From Megascapheus bottae (Eukaryota; Chordata; Mammalia; Rodentia; Geomyidae): 64,000 nucleotides of DNA. The DNA is taken from the NCBI GenBank assembly GCA_024803745.1, contig JANJXV010000188.1:1081001-1145000 (forward strand), written 5' to 3'. Below are positions 35,809 through 47,837 of the stretch, one piece after another (the stretch's first letter is position 1; every line of letters starts with the position of its first letter). Made by a program: the position numbers and the translations under genes. The notes under the pieces were generated by a model. It did not search any database. It was given only the letters and a program-made list of their open reading frames with translations, and was not told the origin of the DNA.

Positions 35809-36235
35809 GATCATATTAAGAGCTTAAAAAATAAAGCCAAAAATGTATCCTCTCGATGAGCTGTGGAAAGACAATTCACCAGAGATGATACACAAATAGA
35901 ATTGGCCCTGGCAGGATAGCAACCATCAGCATGCGTCTGTGATGCAATGAAAGGACTTGGATATGCAGCAGGGCAGGGACCAGCTAAAATGCTAAAACTC
36001 ACAACCAATGTCACATTACAGTGTACTTGTAAAAACAGAGAAAAGGAAACCAGTAATGTTGATGTTAATAGCTAATGGCAATGAGAATTGACATAACTTT
36101 TGGAAATTTCCTTACTTTTATCTTTCCTTTCTGCCACTCACCTCCTCCCCACTTGTTTTGACACAGGGCCTCACTATGTAGTTCCAGCTGGTCTGAAACT
36201 TTAAATCCAGTCTTAGCCAGAGATGCACTGGGATT

Positions 36236-36464
36236 ACAAATACATGTTGCCGGGGCCAGGAGTTTGGCCTAGTGGTAGAGTGTTTGCCTTGCATGCATGA
36301 AGACCCAGGTTCAATTCCTCGGTACCACATACATAGAAAAAAGCTGGAAGTGGTGCTGAGGCTCAAGTGGTAGAGCTCTAGCCTTGAGAAAGTCCAAGGA
36401 CAGTGCTCAGGCCCTGAGCTCAAGCCCAGGACTGGCCAAAAAACAAAACAAAACAAATACATGT
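36236..36464 (+). repeat. IDL-Geo inserted in a B1-like SINE
   Basis: The duplication 'ACAAATACATGT' at 36236-36247 and 36453-36464 flanks a full IDL-Geo. The interrupted host is a minus-strand B1-like SINE starting near 36160. The host lies in the stretch missing from copy 1. Confidence 0.85.
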
Positions 36465-37112
36465 CACCCTGCCTGGCTTTTGGAAAGCTCCCAATAAAGT
36501 CACATAAAGGAACATGAAGAGATTTTGTGAGTGATGTTTATTCGCTCCTTTAGTGGCCATGAATAAACATATATGGAATACAATAGTGAAAAAATAAACT
36601 GTAAATTTCATATCATGTGTAGTTCATCAGGCATCAGTAACACCTAAAAAATCAAAAGAAAACTAAATGCTCTACTACAAGAATACTCCTGTATGGATAT
36701 GGGAAGGTACATGAGAAATCTAGAGAAATCTGTAGCAATGAAAAACAGTAGCTGGCTTTTGAACCAAGGCTTGAAAAGATCTGGTAGGCACTAAATATGG
36801 GATTAGCATTTACAGAGCTGACTAGGGTCTCCTAAATTGGGGTGAAAGTGAAAGGTACCTAAAGTTCCTGTAGTATTGTAGGTGTGACCCTCCGTGAGAA
36901 TGGGAGAGCATAGAGGAGAAGAACAGTAAAAAGACACAGGAGGGATTTTCCACTGAGAGCGATGCAGTGGGAATCATCTCTCTATGGCAAAGTGTGTAGC
37001 CCTCATTCTACTTTAACCTGAGGCATATTTGTGACACTAATGCAATAATAACACATTGGTATTATATAACAGTGATAAGCAGTGCTAGTGTAAGTAATCT
37101 AAAAGACCTTAG

Positions 37113-37330
37113 AAGCCAGGTGCCGGTGACTCACAACAACTGCATTCTAAGCTATCTTAGTTCTGAGGATTTTGGTTAAAGGCCAGTCAAGGCAGGAAGT
37201 TCCATAATGGTCTCATCTAAGAAAAAGAGTAATGGGGCTGGGGCTCAAGTAGTAGATTCCTAGCCTTGAGCAAAAGAAGCTCAGAGACAGTACCCAAGCT
37301 GGGGTTCATGTCCCAGGACTGGTTAAAAAA
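37113..37330 (+). repeat. 7SL-Geo dimer SINE
   Basis: Copy-2 counterpart of 5562-5806. Confidence 0.75.
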
Positions 37331-38154
37331 GGACCTTACAGGTATTCCGTGGCCGTACCTTCACCTTCCATTCTGTGTTGTTTACTTTGCATGGAGAAAT
37401 GCTCATAATGAGGCAATGCAGACTCTTCTGGGACTGATTCAGACGACTTAGAGAAGACATTAGTGCCACCTGTTCCATTGATTTGGTCTGTGGTCTATAA
37501 AGTAAGTAACAGTATTTCAAAATGTGTATGTGTTTCTGAAAATACTTCTAATGCCATATATCGAATATACAAATATGGTAATTATTCATCTTTTTATATT
37601 TGCACTAAAGATCCTTCTGAAATGAACTCATTTCATGTAAGGTTAGAGGAAAAATCAAGAATCAAATATATAAGATAAAGATAAAAAGATACTATTTTAA
37701 GTATGAATACTAGCTATGATTTAATTACTTTTTCAATATTAAGGGTAAATGCTACCATTCATTAAAAAGGACCCTGTTATTTGCAGTGGCTATTTCTTTC
37801 TGATTTGCATGTGAAACAACTGTTGTTGCTGCTGTGGTTGTCCTCAGGTCATTGATCATCTCATTCAAGCGTGTGACTATAGAAAAACCCAGCAGATGCA
37901 CAGAACTATGGCTGGTGGGAGTATTTCAGCAAGCAACTAACTCAAGAACATAGACAGCAATCGTGCATATCCCATGAGCTTTGGAGGATAGGGTATCAAA
38001 TACATAATTTTAAAAGTACTACTATTTTCACTGGGATAGAATTAAATATAAAAACACTTTCCAGGAGAAGAATAGCTTACATCTCAAAAGATGATATTTG
38101 TATAATAAAGAGAGATCCTAATACTGAATTAACCAAAAGAAAAGGTAATGTCAG

Positions 38155-38395
38155 CTGGGCTCTAATGGCTCACAACTGTAATCCTAACTACTCAGGAGGC
38201 TGAGGTCAAAGAATCGCAGTTTGAAATAGCTTAGGCAGCAAAGTCTGTGAGACTCTTTCTCCAATGAACCACTAAAAATCCAGAAATAGAGCCTGGCTCA
38301 AGTGGGAGACTGCTAGTCTGGAGCAAAAAAAATACCCTCAGGGCAGGGGCCCTGAGATCACAACTCAGAATTAACATCAAAAGAAAAAAGAAGAG
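38155..38395 (+). repeat. 7SL-Geo dimer SINE
   Basis: Copy-2 counterpart of 7283-7525. Confidence 0.75.
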
Positions 38396-39483
38396 TATGG
38401 TCCTAGATACACAAAGACAGAAGTACAGAACCTATATATTAAGGAAAAGCTTTCAGTGAGAAGAAAGCAGTAAATCACAGAGAGCTCAATGGAAATTTTG
38501 TTCCTTATATTACATTTAAATACTGAAAGTTTTATCACAATATACAACTCTTCCCTAGGAGGAAAAGTTATAATAAGTTTTAAGAATGAAAGCAATAGGA
38601 CAGTTTTTGTTTCTTTGGTTTTCAGATTCAGCGGGTTCCAACCTTTACACTGAGGGCCCCTCTTACTCTTGTTCAGCTTTCTAGACCACTCAGGGACTCT
38701 ACCCCATGAGGTACACTGCCTGCCTCCTTTTTGGCTACTTATTGTTGACCAGGAGTCTCCCAGACTGTTGTGGGGGTTGGCTTTGAACCTGGACCTTCCA
38801 ATTCCCAGCCTCTATATCTGGTAAGAAGCTATTTCTTAAATGTGAAAAATGTGTCTTGTCTTTCTGCCATCATTACTTTCTTATTCATTGTAACAATGTA
38901 GATGCCAGGATAATGAGTATCTCACTATCAACTGCTCAATCTATGACTGTAAGGATAAAATGATGAACCTAGGCATTCTCTGCTCTGTCTCCCTGGATAA
39001 TGTATCCTAGATATTCATTTGTCTGATACAATGTCATATTAGGGAACCCATTGTCTGAATATAGAATTTTCTTCCTAATGGCTTCCATTTCCGCAAGCAA
39101 GAAAATGAAATCCTTTTTAACATCTTCACTGGAAGGGATTCTAGAGATGAAAATTCTTTGCTGACAGATTCCTTCTCTCTCATGTAAATATTCATCCTGT
39201 TTGTTTCCTGTCTATCTCTCCAAAGGTAATTATTCAGAAAAGGAAATGGATTCAGTGTCTAACACATAACAATTTTTAATGTGCTATAAAAAAAAACCAA
39301 AGCCCTAAGTTCCTGTAGGATGCATTGGCTAATGGTTTTCTTCAACTTGGTAATCTCTACGTCATTCATATGTGTATAATCACGGCAGATTACCCAATAT
39401 CAACATATGCTAAGTTATCATTAAATCCATCTATAAATTTTTAGTTATATTTTCTGATTCCATTCATTAAAGTAAAAAATTCT

Positions 39484-39677
39484 GGGCCAGGAGTTTGTCC
39501 TAGTGGTAGAGTGCTTGCCTAGCATGCACAAAGACCGGGGTTCGATTCCTCGGTACCACATACATAGAGAAAAGGCCAGAAGTGGTGCTGAGGCTAAAGT
39601 GGTAGAGCTCTAGCCTTGAGAAAGTTCAAGGACAGTGCTCAGGCCCTGAGCTCAAGCCCAGGACTGGCAAAAAAAAA
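39484..39677 (+). repeat. IDL-Geo SINE specific to duplication copy 2
   Basis: Splits 'AAATTCTG ... TTTGTTTGTG'. Copy 1 (8868-8885) keeps the uninterrupted site, so this insertion followed the duplication. Confidence 0.88.
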
Positions 39678-39739
39678 TTTGTTTGTGTTGTAATATTATA
39701 AACCCTTCCTTGGTAGTCATCTCCTTCAGATGCAATAAT

Positions 39740-41340
39740 GTCTCAATATTCATACTTAGTAAAATAATTATAGAGCACTTGTTATTTTGAACTATTGATT
39801 GTTTAGAGTAGTCTGTGAGGTAAAGAAATTCCTTTGGTTATATTATTGAATAAATAAAATACACTTGTAGGAGAAGATAGAATGTAAATGATGAACATAC
39901 CAAAGGCTGTTTATGTTCCCTGCCCTCACAACTCTCTTGCTCTTCTGCTGCAATAGACTGAGAGTCATGGCCTGCTGAGAAAACCATATTTTTCACCAGT
40001 CATCTACTGAAGTCAGATAAATGATAGTAAAAGAAAGAAGTCTATTCTTAAATTAGACATAACAAAAGTTTATCCTCAAGTGTTCAAAGTAACCCTGAGC
40101 AAAATACTTTTATTTCTCCCTTCAGGAATTACTTTAATGACCCAGATTTTCATCAATTGAATATATACTGAATATCATCTGAGAGGAAGACATGGAAACA
40201 TTTCTGTGATTAATTTATTTGATACAAGTGAACCAACACATAAAGGCTAAAAATAAAATGTAAAAAAAATAATAAAAAAGAGCAAATTCAAAGTGCATAT
40301 TCTTTTATTTTTATTTTTATTTTATTGTCAGGGTAATGTATAGGGGATTATAGTTACACTTGTCAGGTAATGGGTACATTGCTTCTTGCACATTGATAAC
40401 CCTTCGCATATTTGTCCCGTTTCTCACCACGCACCCCTCCCAAATATACAAATAAATGTATATATAAAATACCAGGTAACAAAGCCAGATACAGTAACTA
40501 CATGAGATTAACCAGAAGGGGAAAAAAGAAAAAAGAAATAACTGTACATTAAGAACCACAATCACCCTATTCTTATCTGCCTCATTTAAGTAACCTATCA
40601 GCAGCTCATTCCAATTGTTTTCACCTCAACAGCAAGTGTTTTCAAGAACTATTTCTTCTCTTATTTGGCAATCAGTTTTCCTCTTTTGTGACTTAATCTA
40701 CTATTTGTAACACTCATTAAAGATGCCTTTTCCCCTACTTGCCCAGATCGGGCATTCTTTGAAGTGAAGTTTACTTCTTTATCAAATTTGCACTGCATCT
40801 AAAACTTTCAGAATGAACAATATTTCCTTAGATGGTTTTCACTTCCCTAGTGGCAAGGTGGTTCCTACTGTGTCACTTTCTCTGACAAGACCAGGGAGGA
40901 ACAGCCTTGTGACCATGCACCTTTAGGATTGTGTTTCACATCAGACTCTCCATTAATAATAGCTCTCGCAACTTTAAGCATCATTTCTGAGAGAGTGATT
41001 TATTATATTTCTTAAAGAAGATGCTGTTCTAGAAAGTGAATTGATATTTTCTCATAATTGTCCACTGTGACTTTCCTTTTCCAACAAAGTTCTTCATCTG
41101 CTTATTGCCATTTCTATATCCATACCTTATTTTCCTAAATCTAGTCTCTTGTCTAAGTGAGCTTATCACTTCTTCTCCCCTGTAAGTGATCCCATGACAT
41201 TCCTATTGTATCAGAACACATTAAATTGAACCTCATTATGGAATCCAATTCTGTGGCATACTGTAATGAACCTATTCAAAGAACTTGATGATAAAAAATT
41301 GGTCAATTTACAAAGTGACTTTTGGCCTATAAGGAAAAAG
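39740..41340. other. Intron sequence between exons A and B
   Basis: Apart from the L1 end at 40310-40568, nothing was recognised. Confidence 0.45.
40310..40568 (-). mobile_element. LINE-1 3' end
   Basis: Antisense 3' UTR with the diagnostic 'CAGGTAATGGGTACATTGCT' and 'ACCAGGTAACAAAGCCAGA'. Confidence 0.8.
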
Positions 41341-41342
41341 GG

Positions 41343-41537
41343 GGACCAGGAGTTTGACCTAGTGGTAGAGTGCTTGCCTAGCATGCACAAAGACCCAGGT
41401 TTGATTCCTTGTTGCCACATACATAGGAAAATCCAGAAGTGGTGCTGTGGCTCAAATAGTAGAGCTCTAGCCTTGACAAAGCCCAATGACAGCGCTCAGG
41501 CCCTGAGCTCAAGTCCCAGTACGGGCAAAAAAAAAAA
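41343..41537 (+). repeat. IDL-Geo dimer SINE
   Basis: Full dimer with an A-tail, 150 bp left of coding exon A in the intron. Confidence 0.88.
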
Positions 41538-41686
41538 TGAAGAATGCCATTGTAATTGTTCCTTGGATCCACCTTTTAAATTTACCTTTGTTAGCTATCA
41601 TTTTTATTGATTATGAAACATGGCAGCCAATATGTTACAAAGAAAATTTGTCAAATAAATTTTTAGAATTAAATTGGACTTCTTAC

Positions 41687-41856
41687 CTAGAACTTGTGCC
41701 TTTACTAGACTTCGTGTTGTTAGATCTGCAGCCTCAGAGGATTGAGCAGCACCCTTCTTTAAAAGAACAAAGCAAGGAGTCTGCAGAATAATGGGATGAA
41801 CAATAAGCTGTGGGAAGATGTGGGAATCACATTCTGACGAGATGCTTGAACTTCCT
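41687..41856 (-). CDS. Coding exon A of the coiled-coil gene
   Basis: The acceptor is a pyrimidine-rich tract ending 'CCTTCTAAAAG' at 41857. The donor is 'TTCTAG|GTAAGA' at 41687/41686, close to consensus. The 170-nt exon enters in phase 2 and leaves in phase 1, with 56 open codons that include 'SECDSHIFPQLIVHPI' and 'SSEAADLTTRSLVKAQ'. This part is not coiled coil: it is a Ser-rich start followed by a hydrophobic run. It is the most 5' exon found, and the upstream exon was not located. An AG two bases further in could serve as an alternative acceptor. Confidence 0.65.
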
Positions 41857-42099
41857 CTTTTAGAAGGAGTGGAACAGGAAAATGTGAGAAGTATATATGT
41901 GAAACAAAAGCACATGAATACAGGGGCTCATATATGCCCTCTATATCCAGTATATCTTTTTAGGATGTGGAGGGCACTGACCAGTAATCCAAACATGTCC
42001 AGACATATTTTCCTGTGTACAGAATCAATCATACTTAGGATGCTTATTTCATTGATAAAAAAGTGAGTCATTGAGAAAAAAAGCAAAGAAAGAGTCCAG

Positions 42100-42112
42100 A
42101 TAATAGATAGAT

Positions 42113-42152
<40 letters not shown>
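42100..42152 (+). repeat. (GATA)n microsatellite
   Basis: About twelve GATA units. Confidence 0.95.
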
Positions 42153-42154
<2 letters not shown>

Positions 42155-42659
42155 GAGTATAAATCATATGTATTTGTATATAGGAAGGAATCAGCTGAAC
42201 ATATTAAAATTCAAAGGCATCAGGAAACCATATGGTTAAAGAAGGATATGAGTTAGTGCCTAATTGTTTGGATGGTGACAATTTGTATGACTTTAGATTT
42301 TTTTCCTTTATATTCATTTCTATTAATCTCTTCTAAGATTTTAATAAAATGCTTGTGTAATAATTAAAAGCAAAAATAAGTACTTGGCATTTCTAACCCA
42401 GAGTCTACAACACTAGCCTTAGGTGTCTTTGGCTAATCTCAGTCTTTTAACTTAAAACATTCCAATGACTATAGGTAAAGAATGAAAGTATCTAATTCAT
42501 AATAAATAAACATATATTTTCTCATGATTTTTCCTTTGGATGCAATTAGTATTATTGCCGAGAATTAGTTTCTTCACTAATAGAACTTTTTTAGATGTTT
42601 AAATCAGCTTAGTTAACTAAAGTCCAAAAAGCAGATAACTTGAAATACAAGATTGTCTT
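42153..42659. other. Unassigned stretch upstream of exon A
   Basis: AT-rich. No exon with a phase-2 donor was found for joining to exon A. Confidence 0.4.
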
Positions 42660-43148
42660 TTTTTTTCACAGTACTGGGGCTTGAATGTAGAGTCTAAATG
42701 TTATGCATTCCCTTTTTCCAGTCTAGGCTAACATCCTACTACTTGACTATTAGCTCCACTTCTGACCCTTTGCTGCCACTACTGGCTTCAAACTGTGATC
42801 CTCAGATCTCAGCCTCTGGAGTAGCTAGGATGACAGGCATGAGTTTCTGATGCCTGGCTCAAAATCTTTATGTTGCTGGGTACTGGCTGAGAGCTAGGAT
42901 TGTGGTTCAAAGCCAGCCCAGCAAAAAAGTCCATGAGATTCTTATCTCCAATTAACTCCCAGAAAACTAGGAGTGGTTCTGTGGCTCAAAGTGACAGAGC
43001 TGAAAAGCTGAGGAACCCATGACCCACAAAAAAGGAATATATGCATATGCATATGCCTTGCCACTGAGTAAAAGACCAATATTAAAAAAAATCAAACTGG
43101 ACTTGCTGGGCACAGAGGCTCACACCTATACTCCTAGCTAATTAGGAC
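42660..43148. repeat. SINE cluster at the left-arm edge
   Basis: A minus-strand 7SL-Geo (42660-42862), a plus-strand 7SL-Geo without its first bases (42870-43030), and a plus-strand 7SL-type start (43105-43148) that is cut off at the inverted-arm boundary. Confidence 0.75.
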
Positions 43149-43192
43149 GTAACCCTTCTATTAATTGTAATAAAAATATGAAAAAAGAAAAA

Positions 43193-43413
43193 GACAACAA
43201 TCATTCATTATATGGCTTTTGTTTCAATATCCTGGAGGTCCTTTCAATTAGCTTCACATTATATGGCCTTATGTATCAAGATTTTGCTCTATTGCTAGTA
43301 GAGCCCAAGGTTTCTACTGATTATGACGAATAAGGGAAACCATTGAGCCTAAATTCCTTTGAGTCTAGATTACTTCACTTAATATGATTTTTTCTAAGTC
43401 TTTCCATCTGCAT
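43193..43413 (-). mobile_element. LINE-1 3' UTR fragment in left arm
   Basis: The antisense end of ORF2 and 3' UTR, mirrored at 59840-60058. Bases 43149-43185 are the start of an oppositely oriented L1 terminus. Confidence 0.8.
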
Positions 43414-43924
43414 TTCTGAAACTCTAACACCATACAGTCATTTGCTTCCTTCTGAAACATATCCCTTGAAGGAAGATGTATATCTTCCTTGTGCTGATAT
43501 ACACTTTCATAAAATTTAAGTAATGACAACTTATTTTTCACAGAATTTCCTAACAATCAATGTCAAATGTCAAATGTAAGGCTGGATTTATTGGTCTAAA
43601 AGCATTCTGCTCTAGAAAACTAAAAATGGACAAAAGTAAAAAAAAATTACTCCCGTGATGCCAAAATGCCGTGTTGATATATTGACCAGTTTTCTGAAAA
43701 ACAGGGTATTTGACAACACAACAGTATTTATTTTATTTTTCACTTACATTTAAAGTAAGTAAACCTAGTGTCTACTCTCAAAATAGTCAAAGAATTATCA
43801 TCCTAAAAGAACCCAGAACCTTATTGCAAGTATCTTTTCTGAAATTCTCTAATTATTATACATTTGGAAGTGAGTACATAGCATTTTCAAGGCAATTATA
43901 TACACTAAATGGTATATAAAAATT

Positions 43925-44145
43925 AAGATTAAATAAACCTTACCCTACCTGTTGTTACTGTATGCATTTATTTGAAATAGGGAAGAAAGGGGGAAAAAGA
44001 AGATGACTTGAAGGGGGTTAGGGAGCAAAAGAGGGAGAAAAGTATGAGAAGAGGTATCAAAATTCAAAAAGTAATATACCCACTACCTGCCGGGCGTAAC
44101 TGTAACCCCTCAATACATTACCCCACCCCAACCATTTTTTTTTAA
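43925..44145 (+). mobile_element. LINE-1 3' end in left arm
   Basis: Sense 3' UTR ('GGGCGTAACTGTAACCCCTC'), mirrored at 59120-59335. Confidence 0.75.
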
Positions 44146-44700
44146 GTCTACCCCTAAGGCAAAGTAAAGCCCCACCAAAGTTCTAAATCCAATCACCAAA
44201 CACTTAGTTCTTAATCCAAGTATCTTATATACATTACACACATTCTTTAAAGAAAACTTCCACCTAAAATAAAGCCCAGATACAGAAAAGCACACATAAG
44301 AGGTATTCGGCTTAATGCATTACACAAAGGCCAAGTCCACTGCACCACAACTAAACAAACGGTGGAAAAACAAAAACACCCTGCCACTTCAGAAACAAAA
44401 TAGCAATCACAGCCTTCTCCTTCCTAACCTATCTTTTAATGAAATAAGTTTCCTGCAGACTTTTTTTTCTTAATGTAGTCTTGCCACCCAAGTTTGCATT
44501 CCAAGACAGCAAATATTTAACTTATAAAGGCATAATTTCATTGAAATTGTATCTCTTAACAGACAGATGTATATTCCTAGACAGCAAATCTTAACAATGC
44601 TTTTCAAAATGTTTTACTAGGCTTCTTTCTTAACTGGACTAATAAGGGATGTCCACGGAACTGATTGACTAGATTAAGACCTAAATATATTTGTGTGGGT

Positions 44701-44934
44701 TTTTTTTTTTTTTTTGCTAGGGCTTGAATTCAGGGCAAGGTCTCACTTGGCTTTTTCACTCAAGACTAGTGTTCTACCTTTTGAACCATGCCTCCACTTC
44801 TTGCCTTTACTGGTTAACTGGAGATAAGAGTCTGCTCAGAATTTCCTGCCTTGGCTGGCTTTGAACTCTGATCCTCAGGTCTCATCCTTCTGACTAGCTA
44901 GGACCAAAGGCTTACACCACCAGTGCCCAATGTA
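44701..44934 (-). repeat. 7SL-Geo SINE in left arm
   Basis: Mirrored at 58327-58557, so it was present before the inverted duplication. Confidence 0.85.
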
Positions 44935-46716
44935 AGAGCTAATTATATTTTTAAGGAAAAAAATTACTCATATAAAAAATATGTATAACTTAAGATCCAC
45001 GAAAATGAACCATGAATAAACAAGTTGGATTGGTAATAACTATCTTACTCAGTCACTGCTTTTCTTTTAGTATATTTATTCTTTTACTACTACATATAAT
45101 AAGATACAAATTCATTTATATAAACACTGATTTTTTTTCAGTTTCCGGCTTCCTGAACTAGACATTTTCCCCCAACAATGTATTAATATTATATATACTC
45201 TAACCATAAGACAAATTCCACCTATCCCAGGAAGACAGATAAAAGCTGTAATTTCACTTTCGGTCAAACAGAAAGGAGTCAATTTTGTGGTTTATGAAGG
45301 CAGCAAAACTAACTGGAAAATTAAAGTTATTATAACATTATGGTAGTTATAACTAAGTACATATTTTAGGAGCCCTTTTATCTTTTATCCTTGAAACATG
45401 TATATGAACAATCTTGTGTTTAAGATTGCGACCAAAAGCAATTGGTGGGGGTTTTATTTTTTTTTCTAAATTTAGGACCCTCTGTGTCCTCAACAAACAT
45501 ATCAATTTTCCACTGAGGTTCAGCTAGTGTCTAAAAATTCTGCTAAAACTAAATGTTGATATGGCAGGGTTCGCACATAATTTTTTTAAAAAAAATTGGC
45601 CTTGGTGAAATGTAACTTTGTCTCAAAGTATAATGTACGAATATATGTGAAGAACAAAAGAACCCTGGCTTCTAGTTCAAGACATTCCTTTATTACCTAT
45701 TCCATTCAAAATGTTTCCTGTCTGCTGTGTGCCAAGGCACTGTGTTGGTTGATATCCTAGATTTAATACGTATTTTCTCGCAAATGCAGTCACATGCACA
45801 CATTTAGCAGTATTTTCCTAAGTGTGTAATTTAACTCTTAGGAAGTGAATGGTATAAACAGTTTGAGCACAACCATGCACGTATATACGACCACGACATA
45901 CATTCTTGAAATTACCTATGACAACCTCCCCCCATCAGCAGACAAACTAAATGGCATGAATGTGCTAGCTTCAGTGCTACTAGAACTTTTCACTGAGCAA
46001 CTTACAAGGTGACCAGCCTGCACATCATTCCATGACTGGTTCCATGAATTTTGCAGAAAATAACCCAGGCTGAACTACGACCCGTCCCACTCCACTCACA
46101 AAACAAAAACTAAAGCAATCCCTCCAAACCAGACACGATTTTCCAGGAGCTCCTTAAAACAACTCTGCCCAATAAAGCAAAAGCTGGAAGCAATTACCAA
46201 GAAGAAAACACACACACACACACACTTTTAAAACAAAATTTCCTTGAGCCCATGTGGACCGAAACCGAACACAAGGGGAGGCCGCGGAGCGGCCCGGTGC
46301 TGCAGGAGTGGCCACAGAAGGGTGGATCTCCCCAACCCCAGGCAAAACAAAGGAAAACTTTACACAGGTTGCGGTTTTCTATCAAACCCAGGCCGCCCGG
46401 AGCTTCCCCCCCCACCCCTGCTTGTCCCCGCGCCCAGGTCCTCCCAGCCCTGCTCAGCGGCCCCCTGACCCCGGCGGCCTGCGGACCTCGGTCCACTCTC
46501 CAGGGCAGAAAGGAGCTGCTCCCCGCAACCCCTGATCGGGCTCGGGGATCAGAATGAAGGTTCAACGCCCCCCCCACTCACACACACACATTTCCCACCC
46601 AACTTCCCTCCCCCACCAACACGCACACCTCGTCGGGGGCGGGGTGGGCACAGGATGCCCTGGAGGACGCGGGCGGGGACCGGGAAGCCCGGGGTGGGGC
46701 AGGGACCACGGCCGGG

Positions 46717-47575
46717 GCATGCAGATGCTGCAGGGGATGTGGCCAGGAGGGATCACTACTACACTGTTGGAGGGAGTGCAAACTCGTTCAACCACTATGG
46801 AAAGCAGTGTGGCAGTGCCTCAAAAGGCTAAACATTGAACTACCCTATGACCCAGCAATTCCACTACTTGGCATTTACCCAACCACCCAGAAACAAGGAC
46901 ATACTAAACCCACTAGCACAACAATGTTCATTGCAGCACTATTCACCATAGCAAAGATATGGAACCAACCTAGATGTCCCTCAGTTGATGAGTGGATCAA
47001 CAAGTTGTGGTATTTGTACACAATGGAATTCTATGCTGCTGTCAGAAAGAATGACATCGCCCCATTTGTTAGGAAATGGAAAGACTTAGAAAAAATCATG
47101 TTAAGTGAAGTACGCCAGACTCAAAGGAACTTAGGCTCAATGGTTTCCCTCATTCGTCATAATCAGTAGAAACCTTGGGCTCTACTAGCAGAGATTTGCA
47201 ATAGAGCAAAATCCTGATACATAAGGACATATAATGTGAAGCTAATTGAAAGGACCTCCAGGATAGTGAAACAAAAGCCATATAATGAATGATTGTTGTC
47301 CTTAATGTACTATGTTGTCTCTCATCTCATTTGCTGTCCCTTGGTTATCTCATATTGGTATAGTATCTCACTTTGTTATCTGATATATTGAATTTATTTG
47401 TATTTGGAAATTTGAAATTTGATTGGGAAGGGGGGAAAACCAAGACGGGTAGGGGGTGTGGGGGCGAGGGAAATGGGTACCAAGACATGTGAAAGGGTAT
47501 CAATGTATGTGAATTAATGCACCTTCTATCTGGCAAATATCATGTAACCCTTTTACTAATTACAATAAAAAAAGT
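46717..47575 (+). mobile_element. LINE-1 3' end abutting the left arm
   Basis: Plus-strand C-terminus of L1 ORF2 ('ELPYDPAIPLLGIYPTT', 'FIAALFTIAKIWNQP', 'WKDLEKIMLSEV') plus 3' UTR and 'TTACAATAAAAAAAG'. It starts exactly where similarity to the right arm stops. No target-site duplication is visible. Confidence 0.9.
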
Positions 47576-47837
47576 TTGCCTTTATTCCCATGGAACGCTT
47601 CCCTGCCTGCCTCTGCTCGTTTTCCTATCACTTATTATTGCTTCTTCTCCCCCAACTGTCTTCTGTTTCCTGGTATTCATTTGGGGATTTTGGTGATTTT
47701 TTGTTATTATTGAGGTTGTTGTTTTCCTTAGAATTTCAGAGACAAAAACTTCCCCTTTACCTATACCTGACTATATTACCATACTTGTAAAAAATCATGT
47801 ATATGTATTGCTGCCAGAAAAGGTTTTTTTCTTTTCT

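Larger units (their letters stand above)
35115..39735 (+). repeat. Direct segmental duplication, copy 2
   Basis: Partner of 3915-8930, about 31 kb away in the same orientation, inside the intron between exons A and B of the coiled-coil gene. It keeps about 950 bp (35830-36778) that copy 1 lacks. It carries its own IDL-Geo insertions at 36248-36452 and 39484-39677. The two copies share a 7SL-Geo SINE at each of three positions (35545, 37113, 38155), so those insertions predate the duplication. Confidence 0.88.
19234..41856 (-). other. Partial multi-exon gene, coiled-coil protein, not recognised
   Basis: Nine minus-strand exons (A 41687-41856, B 34166-34361, C 32111-32243, D 30020-30109, E 29629-29766, F 26189-26303, H 22881-23074, G 20823-21105, I 19234-19275) have AG acceptors, GT donors and open frames. 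Phases agree at A-B, B-C, C-D, D-E, F-H, H-G and G-I. E ends in phase 0 and F begins in phase 2, so at least one exon between 26.3 and 29.6 kb is missing. The exons carry about 445 codons, rich in Lys, Glu and Gln, with heptad-like coiled-coil stretches in B, E, F and H. Neither the 5' end nor the 3' end was found. I do not recognise the protein. A structural, centrosomal, ciliary or meiotic coiled-coil protein would be an inference from composition only. The intron between H and G holds an MTCH2 retrocopy, and the intron between A and B holds copy 2 of a segmental duplication. Confidence 0.8.
43149..46716 (-). repeat. Inverted duplication, left arm
   Basis: The reverse complement of 56512-60109, about 3.57 kb. 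Matches run from the L1 3' end at 43149 to the GC-rich 'GGACCACGGCCG' at 46716. Example: 45661-45720 is identical to the reverse complement of the right arm near 57540-57600. It contains a 7SL-Geo SINE (44701-44934), an old L1 end (43925-44145) and a short (AC)n (46206-46228), all shared with the right arm, so they predate the duplication. It lacks the promoter core and first exon, so it is the derived copy. Confidence 0.92.

Noticed and set aside
43365..43556. A 63-codon minus-strand frame repeated at 59698-59889 as a conserved small gene
   Set aside because: The repeat is explained by the inverted duplication, and its end is LINE-1 ORF2 sequence.
46807..47169. A 120-codon plus-strand frame as a host gene
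   Set aside because: It is the C-terminus of LINE-1 ORF2, followed by the L1 3' UTR.
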